64,000 nucleotides of DNA from Ancylobacter novellus. GTDB lineage: Bacteria; Pseudomonadota; Alphaproteobacteria; Rhizobiales; Methylopilaceae. Below the pieces are notes generated by a model that was given only the letters and a program-made list of their open reading frames with translations, ran no database searches and was not told the origin of the DNA. The stretch lies in NCBI GenBank assembly GCA_003241695.1, contig QFPN01000002.1, positions 434,001 through 498,000 on the forward strand, in the 5' to 3' direction. Positions 36,766 to 44,751 of this stretch are shown piece by piece. The position numbers and the translations under genes were made by a program. Numbering within the stretch: position 1 is the stretch's first letter; the number at the start of each line of letters is the position of its first letter.

Positions 36766-37965
36766 ATGACCGATGAAATTGCCCCGTTCAGTGTAAAGCT
36801 GCTACGATTCCGCAATGGTGAGCGCTTCCCGGCCGTCGTTGACTGCCGGGGGCTGCTGGCAGCGCAGCCCAACGTTTACGCTCTGCTCTCCTTGCGCCCG
36901 CGAGAGCAGGCGGCGGCAACCAGCGAACAGCGCTTGAGGGCAGTCTGCACGGCGCTCAACTGGGCGGAGAGCAGGGCGCTCAACTTCAAGGCTAGGATCG
37001 AAACGTTCGAGCTTCTGAGCTCGTACGAGGTCGAAGATCTCAAGGACGCCCTGCGCGTCAGCGCCCGCGCTACGAAAGGCCAAGGGGCAAAGAGCGTCGT
37101 CGGAGCGGCGCAGTTCGTCGATCGGTGTCACGCCGTTCGCGATTATGTCGCTTGGCACGCTAAGACGGCGCTTCAGCGCATTCGCGTCGGAGATCCGCGG
37201 CTAGGTGAAGCACGGCTTTGCCTCGATCGCTTCATCAAGATGATGAACGACGGACTTCCGAGAAGCGGCAAGTCGGACAAGGTCGTTGTCGGCGATGGTG
37301 CGCTTCAAGCGATGCTCGCGGCCGCAGCGCCCGGATGCGATGAAAACCCTTTTCAGACCCAGCATCAGCATCGAAATTTTGCGCTGCTCTTGCTTTACTA
37401 CGAGACAGGCATGAGGCGCGGCGAAGCGCTGAAGCTTAAGGGGCAGGATCTCAACCTTCAGGGCGAAAATCCATCTGTCACCGTTGCCCGACGTCCTGAT
37501 GACGCCGACGACCGACGGCGCGTCGCGCCGCAGGTGAAGACCCTCGGGCGTACGATCCCGATTACCAAGCATCTCGCTCACGCTCTTCGAGTTTGGATAA
37601 CCGAGCACCGGACCGACGCTCGGCGGTACCCCGACGCGCGGCGTACCCCGTTTGTCTTCGTGTCCCGGGCCGGTCAGGCGCTCGGGCTCAGGACCGTCAA
37701 CGACATGTATGAGTTACTCCGGAAGAGGGTCGCAGGGCTGCCCGCTGAGCTCACGACACACGCCAACCGTCACGCCGCGAACTCCCGTTTCTCCGCCGGG
37801 AGCAAGGAGCTCGGCTGGAATGACGCCGAGACCGCGCTTGCCAGGAATTATCATTTTGGATGGGTAAAGGGGTCTGATCAAGGGGTCCATTACAACAAAG
37901 AATACGTGAGAAAAATGTCCGAAGCTTATGTCGCCAGTATTCAGCGTAAGAGCGCACCGGAGTAA
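36766..37965 (+). CDS. Tyrosine recombinase, first of three
   Basis: The 399-residue site-specific recombinase has an N-terminal core-binding region and a C-terminal catalytic domain. Arg217 lies in YYETGMRRGEALKL, Lys258 in QVKTLGR, and the H-x-x-R box in THANRHAANSRF (His332, Arg335). Tyr376 or Tyr380 in GVHYNKEYV is the likely nucleophile, so the catalytic set looks complete. The ATG at 36766 has no strong ribosome-binding site. It is the first gene inside the left end, 152 bases after the ssb stop, with no terminator between. The next recombinase starts 5 bases after its stop. Confidence 0.88.
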   Translation: MTDEIAPFSVKLLRFRNGERFPAVVDCRGLLAAQPNVYALLSLRPREQAAATSEQRLRAVCTALNWAESRALNFKARIETFELLSSYEVEDLKDALRVSARATKGQGAKSVVGAAQFVDRCHAVRDYVAWHAKTALQRIRVGDPRLGEARLCLDRFIKMMNDGLPRSGKSDKVVVGDGALQAMLAAAAPGCDENPFQTQHQHRNFALLLLYYETGMRRGEALKLKGQDLNLQGENPSVTVARRPDDADDRRRVAPQVKTLGRTIPITKHLAHALRVWITEHRTDARRYPDARRTPFVFVSRAGQALGLRTVNDMYELLRKRVAGLPAELTTHANRHAANSRFSAGSKELGWNDAETALARNYHFGWVKGSDQGVHYNKEYVRKMSEAYVASIQRKSAPE

Positions 37966-37970
37966 TCTTA

Positions 37971-39527
37971 GTGAAGCCTAATATACTATCACAAAATCAA
38001 GCTTCGTTTCCATCGATGGGCATCATCGTTGATCGCGCGGGACTTAACGTCGATGCGAGTGGTTGGCGGTGGGTACTGAACAGCGCGGGAGAACAAGTTT
38101 ATCTCAATTGGGAAAGATTTCCGCGATGTTCATACGAGGTATTAACGGATACTGTTAGATACTTTGCTAGAAGAATTAAGTCAAAATCTCCTGATGCGGT
38201 GTATGCAACATTCGAAACATTGCTATATTTGTCTCATAGTCCGAGTTTTGTTGCCGCCGCAGACGGTAATGATGAGTTGTCAATCGACGTATTTAATGAA
38301 GTGCGAGGCTTCCTCGAAGGGCGGTTTGAAAATAGCATCTGGCGATTGCATCATGTGCGGCACTGGTATCGCTCTTGTGCCGATTACGGTAGTGCGGCGT
38401 TCTCACCTGAAGTAGCGTTCGAGCTTTATGAGAAAACGATTGGCGGTAATAGGAAAGGTCGTGCTGTACTGTCGTTAGATCCTGAAGAGGGTCCGCTCGT
38501 CGATGTTGAGATAACCGCTCTTCTGAACGCGTTGAACGATGAGCGTCGGAGAAAAACGTTTCGTCTTGATCATGCAGCGGCAATTTGGTTGTGTATTGCC
38601 TTGGGCTGTAATCCAAAACAGATGGCGTTACTTCGGGAATGTGATCTTCAGCTCATGGAAGAGAGTGGGGTCCGCTTTTTCCATCTTAAAGTGCCGCGTG
38701 TGAAGAAAAACCACGACGTTCCTCGTGCCGCATTCCGTACGAGAAAGTTGACGGTAGAAATTGGCAATGTTCTCCTAAGCTTAATAGCAGAAAATCGCGC
38801 TCGTGAAGAAGGTTATGGTCGAGTCACAGGTCCAAACAGTCCTATTTTCATGCGCCGTAATGTCAGGATGCATTCCGCAGGTGCCATGCAAGAATATGGA
38901 CGCCACCTTTATCCGAGCGAATTTACAAAGTTAGTCTCCGACGGCGTCAGGAGATTGGGCGTTGTTTCGGTCCGAACGGGACTTCCGCTGGCCGTGACTA
39001 CACGGCGCTTACGTTACACGTTCGCGACCCGCCTTGTCCGCGAAGGCGCAAGCATGGAGGAGATTGGCGAGGCACTGGATCACACTGATCTCCAGAACGT
39101 CAGGGTCTACTTCGACATCAAGAGCGACATCGTCGATTCTCTCGACCGCGCCATGGCCCTGAAACTTGGACCGGTCGCCCAGGCCTTCCTCGGGAAACTG
39201 GTTGCTTCGGAAAGGAAGGCCGAGCGTGGAGACGATCCCAGCAGCAGGGTGATGGCGGTCGACAAAGCCTCTGGACGCCCGGCTGGTCTCGGCACGTGCG
39301 GAGAGCATTCGTTCTGTGACCTGCTCGCTCCGATCGCCTGTTACACCTGCAGTCAGTTCCAGCCTTGGATCGATGGGCCTCACGACAAGATCCTGGACGA
39401 TCTCCTTGCGCAGCGAGAGCGGAAAAAGGCTGCGGGCATGGATGGTCGGATGGTGGCGATCCACGACGCGACCATCCTCGCTATCGGCGATGTGATCCAG
39501 CGCATCACGGAGGTGCGCGCGGCATGA
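37971..39527 (+). CDS. Tyrosine recombinase-like protein, second of three, with Cys-rich tail
   Basis: The 518-residue protein starts at GTG 37971. The C-terminal recombinase fold is visible in TRRLRYTFATRLVREGASMEEIGEALDHTD (split at 343-373) and VYFDI with Tyr380. The position of the first catalytic Arg reads GCNPKQ (Asn213). The H-x-x-R His is replaced by Arg (Arg345-x-x-Arg348). His371 and Tyr380 remain. A C-terminal C-x5-C-x7-C-x2-C cluster (Cys443, 449, 457, 460) may bind zinc. The N-terminal two thirds is AT-rich. It may be a structural partner rather than an active recombinase. Its stop overlaps the next start (ATGA). Confidence 0.82.
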   Translation: MKPNILSQNQASFPSMGIIVDRAGLNVDASGWRWVLNSAGEQVYLNWERFPRCSYEVLTDTVRYFARRIKSKSPDAVYATFETLLYLSHSPSFVAAADGNDELSIDVFNEVRGFLEGRFENSIWRLHHVRHWYRSCADYGSAAFSPEVAFELYEKTIGGNRKGRAVLSLDPEEGPLVDVEITALLNALNDERRRKTFRLDHAAAIWLCIALGCNPKQMALLRECDLQLMEESGVRFFHLKVPRVKKNHDVPRAAFRTRKLTVEIGNVLLSLIAENRAREEGYGRVTGPNSPIFMRRNVRMHSAGAMQEYGRHLYPSEFTKLVSDGVRRLGVVSVRTGLPLAVTTRRLRYTFATRLVREGASMEEIGEALDHTDLQNVRVYFDIKSDIVDSLDRAMALKLGPVAQAFLGKLVASERKAERGDDPSSRVMAVDKASGRPAGLGTCGEHSFCDLLAPIACYTCSQFQPWIDGPHDKILDDLLAQRERKKAAGMDGRMVAIHDATILAIGDVIQRITEVRAA

Positions 39528-41482
39528 ATATCCACGTTCTTCCGTCTGCCAGACATCTCGACGCGCAGACGAACCTTGAGAACTTCATCGCCAAGGCTCG
39601 CGCCTTGACGGCATTCGGCGCAGTCGACTTCGACGCGCCTATCTGGGCCGTGACGCTGATCAAGCAAAAACGTGCAAGCAGCGGCAGGTCCGGGGTCAAC
39701 CGACTGTATTTTACCGAGGTGCTGGCCGGAGGACGAGGCGAAGATGGGCGGGTCCCCCTGCACGAACCCTTCGCGAGCTTCCTGAAGGCAGTCGTTCGAT
39801 CCCGAGAAAGCGATGGAGCTAAGCATCTCGACGACCATGCCGCGCTGATCGCCGCTGCTCGGTTCCTCCATGAGGAAATGGCCGAGATCGGCTTCGACCC
39901 CTGCTCTCTGGACCCAGATACGTTCTACCGCGCCGCCATCGCCGCCAAGAAGGCTCAGAGTGCTTCGACGGCTTATTCGACCGGCAAGAAACTTGTCGAG
40001 ATCGCAGGCTGGGTCGATCGCTTTGGTGTCGGTCGCACGCGCATCGAATTCCGAAACCCGATCAAACGACCGGACGGAACCGAGGGCCGATTGGATGCCG
40101 CAGCGCGGGAGCGGCGGGAGGAGAAGCTGCCGACCGACGCGAGCCTTAATGCGCTCGCCAGGCTTGCCAACCTCGTCACCGAAGACGTCGACATTCTCCG
40201 CATTCGCGTGATCGAGTTGCTGGTCTGCGGCGGCTGGCGCATCAACGAACTTCTGAGCATCCCAGCCAACTGCGAGGTTGAGGAGGCAGCCTATCGCGAC
40301 GGCAAACCGGTGCTCGACGACAAGGGTGACCCAGTTGTCCGCTACGGCATCCGGTATTGGGCGGAGAAGGGCGCGCCGCCAGCGCCGAAGTGGATCCCGT
40401 CAGCCCTCGTGGACGTCGCGCGGCGGGCGATCGCGGACATCCGCCGCATCACCGAACCGACCCGAGAAGCAGCTGCGTACGCCGCTCGTCACCCGTGGGG
40501 GGTGAAAGTTGAAGGCCTCGACGATGGTGATCCCGAGTGTCTCATTGAGTGCAGCGCGGTCGGCGCTCTTTTAGGGATGACGCATCGCACAAGCGGCCTT
40601 CAGTGGTGTCGTTCGTGGAGTGTGCCGCTCGTCCAAAGCGCTGTCGGAATGTCCGCGACCCGTCGAGACGTATCGAGAGTCATTAGGCGCGAAATGCCGC
40701 AAGTGCCGCCGGATAGTCCTTTGCGGCTGGATGAGCATCTATTTCTCATACCTCAGAACTTCACCCATCCCGGACGCACCTCGATCCCTGGATCGGTGCG
40801 CTTCCTTACCGACGGCATGATCGGTCTGTTCATCACCGGCAAAGAGGGCGCACCGTCGATCTTTGAGCGGTTCGGCATGGTCGAGGACGACGGGTCGCCT
40901 ATCCGGATGAATAGCCATCAGCTGCGGCATTGGCTCAACACGTTGGCCCAGGCCGGCGGGATGAGCCAGATGGAGATCGCGCGCTGGTCCGGCCGCAAGG
41001 ATGTCCGGCAGAACGCGGCCTATGACCACGTGTCGGGGGCCGAGCTCGCTGGCAAGGTTCGCAAGCTGGTCGAGAACGGCGAGATGAGAGGGCCTCTCGC
41101 CGAAGCGCACGAACGCTTGCCTCCGCGCGATCGCGCCTCCTTCCGGCAGACCCAGATTGCGACAGCGCACCTGACCGAGATCGGCCTGTGTCTTCACGAC
41201 TGGAGCCTGCTGCCCTGCACGAAGCACGGTAGTTGCCCTGACTGCACCGAGCATTGCGTAAAGAAGGGCGATGCGGGCCAGTGCGGTGCGGCCGAACGGC
41301 TGCTTGCCGAGACCAACGCCCTGCTGGAAAGCGCGGCCGTCGAAGCAGACGAAAGGACCTACGGCGCGGCGCGCTGGGTGGAGGCTCACCGCCGGACGGC
41401 TCGCGGCCTCGAGGCTATCGTCGCCGTGCATCATGACCCCAGCATTCCCAACGGCACGCTGGTTCAGATCGCAAGGCCCTGA
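39524..41482 (+). CDS. Tyrosine recombinase, third of three, with Cys/His tail
   Basis: The 652-residue protein begins at ATG 39524, overlapping the previous stop by 4 nt. Its catalytic domain has Arg239 in CGGWRINELLSIP, the H-x-x-R box in NSHQLRHWLNTLAQAGG (His465, Arg468), Trp488 at the third His/Trp position and Tyr500 in NAAYDH, a full set. A cysteine-rich tail (Cys556, 565, 571, 574, 578, 587) suggests a zinc-binding module. A long insertion between Arg I and the H-x-x-R box makes it larger than ordinary integrases and closer to TnpB-type recombinases of Tn554-like elements. Confidence 0.85.
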   Translation: MNIHVLPSARHLDAQTNLENFIAKARALTAFGAVDFDAPIWAVTLIKQKRASSGRSGVNRLYFTEVLAGGRGEDGRVPLHEPFASFLKAVVRSRESDGAKHLDDHAALIAAARFLHEEMAEIGFDPCSLDPDTFYRAAIAAKKAQSASTAYSTGKKLVEIAGWVDRFGVGRTRIEFRNPIKRPDGTEGRLDAAARERREEKLPTDASLNALARLANLVTEDVDILRIRVIELLVCGGWRINELLSIPANCEVEEAAYRDGKPVLDDKGDPVVRYGIRYWAEKGAPPAPKWIPSALVDVARRAIADIRRITEPTREAAAYAARHPWGVKVEGLDDGDPECLIECSAVGALLGMTHRTSGLQWCRSWSVPLVQSAVGMSATRRDVSRVIRREMPQVPPDSPLRLDEHLFLIPQNFTHPGRTSIPGSVRFLTDGMIGLFITGKEGAPSIFERFGMVEDDGSPIRMNSHQLRHWLNTLAQAGGMSQMEIARWSGRKDVRQNAAYDHVSGAELAGKVRKLVENGEMRGPLAEAHERLPPRDRASFRQTQIATAHLTEIGLCLHDWSLLPCTKHGSCPDCTEHCVKKGDAGQCGAAERLLAETNALLESAAVEADERTYGAARWVEAHRRTARGLEAIVAVHHDPSIPNGTLVQIARP

Positions 41483-41571
41483 GGGGCCGTCGGAGGGGAG
41501 TGTTCACCTCCTTGCTGTCTACTTGGTGGCTCCGGGCCGAATCACCGTCGAGCCCAGTCTGGGTGGGGCAG

Positions 41572-42033
41572 ATGGCCGTGAAGGAGAAGGGTAGTCGACG
41601 TTCGCCAGCCCGCGCTCCGCGGACGGGCAGCCGGCGGCATCTCGACGAAGCGACCGTGGCGCGGATCCGCGAGGTCATCTTGACCTGGGCGGCTCTTCCG
41701 CTCCGCTGGGAGGATATATCAGCGGCGCTCAAACAGCTCGGCGTCGGTTCGTGGACCAGGCAGGCGCTGGCGGCGAAGCCCGAGATCGTCGATGCCGTCA
41801 AAACCCGTAAGGTCGCCTTGGCCGGCGGCGCGAAGCGGCGCTCCCGTGATCCAGAGGTCGTCATCCTTCGACGACAGGTCGAGGATCTGCAGGAGCGCAT
41901 GAAGGAACTGGCCGAACGCAACGCCTGGTACGAGGAGCGGCACCTCATCATGCTGCGCAACGCGGCCGTGAAGGGCGTCAGCGAGGCCGAACTCATGAAG
42001 GCGCTTCCGCCCATCGACCGGAGCAGGTTTTGA
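41572..42033 (+). CDS. Small element protein with coiled coil (153 aa)
   Basis: From the ATG at 41572 (GGGTGGGGCAG upstream) the protein has a basic N-terminus, a helical region LDEATVARIREVILTWAALPLRWEDISAALKQLG that looks like a DNA-binding helix-turn-helix (read in pieces at about 27-60), and a coiled coil VVILRRQVEDLQERMKELAE. A GTG at 41500 could add 24 residues. It overlaps the next gene by 4 nt (TTGA). I infer an accessory recombination or regulatory role; similar small coiled-coil proteins (TnpC) accompany recombinases in Tn554-like elements. Confidence 0.7.
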   Translation: MAVKEKGSRRSPARAPRTGSRRHLDEATVARIREVILTWAALPLRWEDISAALKQLGVGSWTRQALAAKPEIVDAVKTRKVALAGGAKRRSRDPEVVILRRQVEDLQERMKELAERNAWYEERHLIMLRNAAVKGVSEAELMKALPPIDRSRF

Positions 42034-42479
42034 CTGCGGCCGCAGGGCAGTCTGGAGCGGCGGCCGGCGCCGAGAATTCTCGCCGCCTTCAGGAGTATCT
42101 CGACGCGCTCGCGGCCGAACGTCGCCCGCTTCCGATGCGCAACGGTCGCGTCAACGTCTCGGCCGTGGCGCTGGCCTGCGGCTTCGACCGGCAGGTTCTC
42201 TACAAGAACCCGGCGGCGAAGGAAGCGCTGGACCTCGCGGTCGAAGCGATGGGGCTCGCGCCCGAGAACGCTGAGGAGCCTGACGTAAAGCCGGAAGTCC
42301 GCACGCCGGACCGGCGCGAGCGACGCATCCACAAGCTCGAACAAGAGAACGCGGCGCTCCGCGCCGAGGTCGCCGGCCTGCGGGAGCGCCTGCGGCGGGT
42401 CGAGCATGTCGAGACGCATATGGTGGAGACGGGACGCTGGGTCTCTTCTCTCCCGTTCCTCGGTGAGACCGGGGAATGA
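42030..42479 (+). CDS. Small element protein, helix-turn-helix plus coiled coil (149 aa)
   Basis: The frame starts at TTG 42030 with GGAGCAGG just upstream and overlaps the previous stop. GRVNVSAVALACGFDRQVLYKN resembles a helix-turn-helix in TnpC-like (DUF6262-type) proteins (two adjoining pieces at about residues 37-58). RRIHKLEQENAALRAEVAGL and RERLRRVEHVE form a heptad coiled coil. It overlaps the helicase start (ATGA). Probably binds element DNA together with the previous protein. Confidence 0.7.
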   Translation: MTAAAGQSGAAAGAENSRRLQEYLDALAAERRPLPMRNGRVNVSAVALACGFDRQVLYKNPAAKEALDLAVEAMGLAPENAEEPDVKPEVRTPDRRERRIHKLEQENAALRAEVAGLRERLRRVEHVETHMVETGRWVSSLPFLGETGE

Positions 42480-44506
42480 CCGTTCCTCGGAGCCGACCTG
42501 CGAACAGCAGGCCGCCGCGCGCAGGGGAAGGGAAGGGGGCGCGCCTCGGCGCGCCGCTTGCGCTTGCCCCTTCCCTGGACCGAGCACGGTGGCATGGTGG
42601 GCGTGGGTCGGCGGGGCACGTCCCGATGGCCGCTCTGATCCGCCACCTCGCTGAGACGCCAGCCTTCGAAGGTATCGGCTGGGCGAAGGCCGCTCGGCTG
42701 GCGGAAGTCTTCGGGCCGGATCTTCCACGGCTCCTCGCCGGCGGCGACCCGAACCCGTTGGCGACGGTGGTGGGAGAGCGGGAGGCCGAGACGCTGGTTC
42801 GAGCTTGGGCTGAGGATCTCGCGCGAGGAGACGTCGTGGTCTGGCTCGAGGAGCGCGGCTTCGATCCGCGCCTGGCCGGAAAGGTGATGCGCCTCTGGGG
42901 AGCGGAGGCCGCCCAACGCATTCGCAGTCAGCCTTACGCCATGATGGCGCTCGCCTCTTGGCCGACCGTCGACGCCGCCGCGAAGCGCATAGGGACGGCC
43001 GAGGACGATCCCGCCCGACTGATCGCCGCCGTCGAGGCTGTGCTCTACGAGCGCCTGCAGAGCCAGCACACGTGGACGAGCGACGCCACCCTCCGAGCCC
43101 GCCTGCGGAAGCTTCTCGGCCCTGTAGGAGCTGTTCTGACGTCTCGCGCGGTCGACCATGCCCGGGACGTTGGGGCCGTCGTGAGCAGCGATGGAGGGTG
43201 GCAGCCGGCCGGCGCGGCTATGATGGAGGCCTACGTTGCGTCCCGGCTCCTGACCGCGCTGTCAGAGCCCGCCCAAGGCGACCTGATCGCCCGTGAGGTA
43301 CCCGAAGAAGAAATCGATCAGTGGCTCGATGGTGCGAGACGTGAGGTCGGGGTCGAGCTGAACGAGGAACAACGCGCCGCGGTCCGCCTGGCGGTCCGGT
43401 CTCGGTTCGGCATGGTGCTCGGGGGAGCGGGCGTCGGGAAAACGACAGTCCTGAAGGCCGTCTGCGCGGCGAACGAGGCGTTCGGCAGAGTTGTTCACCA
43501 GATGGCCCTGGCTGGCCGTGCAGCGGTCCGGATGCGCGAGGCGACTGGTCGGCCAGCATCGACCATCGCGGCCTTCCTGAAAGCCTGTGAGGCGAAAAAG
43601 GTGGCTCTTGGGCCGGAGAGCCTCATCGTCGTCGATGAGAGCTCCATGCTTGACCTGCCGACGCTCTACCGCCTGCTGCGGCACATGCCCGAGGAGAGCC
43701 GCTTGCTGTTGGTCGGCGATGAGGCCCAGCTCGGACCCATCGGCTTCGGCCTCACCCTCCACGCGTTCGCCGAAGCTCCTCAGGTTCCCTCCATCCGGCT
43801 CAGACGGATCTATCGCCAGGCGGCGACTTCGGGCATCCCGGTCGTAGCGGCCGCGATCCGAGAGGGTCAGTGGCCGACGCTCGAGCATCAGGTCGGTTTG
43901 GACGGCGTCGCCCTAGTCAGCACGGACAGCGCCCCGACCGCCGACCACGTCGTCGATGTCGTCGAGCGCCTCGGAGGCTTCGGCCACGACCTTCGCATCC
44001 TTACCCCGCTCAGGGCTGGTGATACCGGCTTGGAGGCGCTGAACGGCCTGTTCCATCGCCTTCTTAGTGTGGGAAGGGCCCGGGTTCCCGGTCGCGACCT
44101 TGCGCTGGGCGAGCCCGTCATGTTCGGCCGAAACGACTATCGTCGCGACCTGCGCAACGGCAGCCTCGGCGTCGTGGTGCGCATCGACGATGCCGTTGAG
44201 GTCGACTTCGACGGCGAGCGCCATGAGTTCGTAGGGTCAGCTCTCGACGACCTGTCGCTCGCCTACGCGGTCACCGTCCACAAGGCGCAAGGATCTCAGT
44301 TCCGCAGCGTGGTCGTCCCGGTCACGCGCTCGCGGCTGCTCGATCGGTCCCTGATCTACACCGCGGTCACGCGCGCGACCGATCGGGTCGTGCTCATCGG
44401 CGAGGCTGACGTTCTTGCAGAAGCCGTTCGCCAGCCCTCCGCCGCCGGCAGGCGTGAGACCGGCCTCGGAAGGCCTGCGTTCTGGCGGGATCACGCGGTA
44501 GCGTGA
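42476..44506 (+). CDS. RecD2-like superfamily 1 helicase of the element
   Basis: The product of up to 676 residues has an N-terminal helix-hairpin-helix-type region (FEGIGWAKAARLAEVFG, then LEERGFDPRLAGKVMRLWG), as in RecD2. The helicase core follows: Q-motif LNEEQRAAV (295), Walker A GGAGVGKTT (316-324), Walker B VVDESSML (385-392), motif III LLVGDEAQLGPIG, and the UvrD-like C-terminal AVTVHKAQGSQF. The ATG at 42476 is supported by overlap with the previous gene, although the first 50 residues are proline/glycine-rich and start codons nearer 42626 are possible. It may process or unwind element DNA during movement, or protect it; function not shown. Confidence 0.85.
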   Translation: MTVPRSRPANSRPPRAGEGKGARLGAPLALAPSLDRARWHGGRGSAGHVPMAALIRHLAETPAFEGIGWAKAARLAEVFGPDLPRLLAGGDPNPLATVVGEREAETLVRAWAEDLARGDVVVWLEERGFDPRLAGKVMRLWGAEAAQRIRSQPYAMMALASWPTVDAAAKRIGTAEDDPARLIAAVEAVLYERLQSQHTWTSDATLRARLRKLLGPVGAVLTSRAVDHARDVGAVVSSDGGWQPAGAAMMEAYVASRLLTALSEPAQGDLIAREVPEEEIDQWLDGARREVGVELNEEQRAAVRLAVRSRFGMVLGGAGVGKTTVLKAVCAANEAFGRVVHQMALAGRAAVRMREATGRPASTIAAFLKACEAKKVALGPESLIVVDESSMLDLPTLYRLLRHMPEESRLLLVGDEAQLGPIGFGLTLHAFAEAPQVPSIRLRRIYRQAATSGIPVVAAAIREGQWPTLEHQVGLDGVALVSTDSAPTADHVVDVVERLGGFGHDLRILTPLRAGDTGLEALNGLFHRLLSVGRARVPGRDLALGEPVMFGRNDYRRDLRNGSLGVVVRIDDAVEVDFDGERHEFVGSALDDLSLAYAVTVHKAQGSQFRSVVVPVTRSRLLDRSLIYTAVTRATDRVVLIGEADVLAEAVRQPSAAGRRETGLGRPAFWRDHAVA

Positions 44507-44573
44507 TATGCTCGAAACTGGATCGGCGAGGGCCGCTCCAGCATGTTCGCCAACCACCGTCAGATCGACCAAA

Positions 44574-44600
44574 TGAGCGACAGACGACATTTGTCGCTCA
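44574..44600. repeat. Perfect 9-bp inverted repeat near the right end
   Basis: TGAGCGACA (44574-44582) and TGTCGCTCA (44592-44600) flank a 9-base spacer between the helicase stop and the right terminal repeat. It may be an accessory protein binding site or a transcription stop; there is no T-run. Confidence 0.55.
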
Positions 44601-44634
44601 TCACGTCCAAGGATTCTTGAAGCTGCTCAACGCC

Positions 44635-44664
44635 GTAACACACACAGTGGCGCTTCTGTACCGC
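44635..44664. repeat. Right terminal inverted repeat of the element
   Basis: GTAACACACACAGTGG (44635-44650) and TGTACCGC (44657-44664) are the inverted counterparts of the left end at 36617-36652. The right attachment core CCGTTCT follows seven bases later. Confidence 0.8.
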
Positions 44665-44670
44665 ACAGAA

Positions 44671-44677
44671 CCGTTCT
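44671..44677. other. Right attachment core (CCGTTCT)
   Basis: CCGTTCT is followed by GAAACGGG, so it reads as Pro-Phe-stop in the frame expected for an intact ssb 3' end. It is the second copy of the 7-bp core at 36605-36611. An adjacent CCGCTTCG/CGAAGCGG hairpin (44686-44703) and the terminator at 44708 fit the original sequence downstream of ssb. Confidence 0.7.
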
Positions 44678-44707
44678 GAAACGGGCCGCTTCGTTCGAAG
44701 CGGACGG

Positions 44708-44745
44708 AAAAAAAGGCGGCGCGGGCGTACCCGCGCCGCCTTTTT
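44708..44745. terminator. Bidirectional terminator, probably the original ssb terminator
   Basis: AAAAAAA-GGCGGCGCGGG, loop CGTA, CCCGCGCCGCC-TTTTT: a perfect 11-bp GC stem with A and T runs on the two sides. It can end transcripts from the left and from the minus-strand RTX gene whose stop is at 44752. Its position just outside the right end suggests it served ssb before the insertion. Confidence 0.9.
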
Positions 44746-44751
44746 CGCGCC

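Larger units (their letters stand above)
36605..44677. mobile_element. Integrated element at the ssb 3' end with three tyrosine recombinases
   Basis: About 8.07 kb, bounded by CCGTTCT direct repeats (36605-36611 and 44671-44677) and, just inside, imperfect terminal inverted repeats. Both ends share GCGGTACA, then CCACTGT(A/G)TGTG and a final AAC or TAC. It holds six genes on one strand: three tyrosine recombinases, two small proteins and a RecD2-like helicase, with 4-nt overlaps at three junctions. It carries no other cargo. The plan recalls Tn554-like and recombinase-in-trio elements, but the gene sizes and the helicase do not match what I know of either. Part of it (about 37.97-39.0 kb) is clearly richer in A+T than the host. 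Confidence 0.85.

Noticed and set aside
36766..41482. Naming the element Tn554 or a recombinase-in-trio (RIT) element
   Set aside because: The three-recombinase plan is similar, but gene sizes, the helicase and the long inverted ends do not match what I know, and no alignment could be run.
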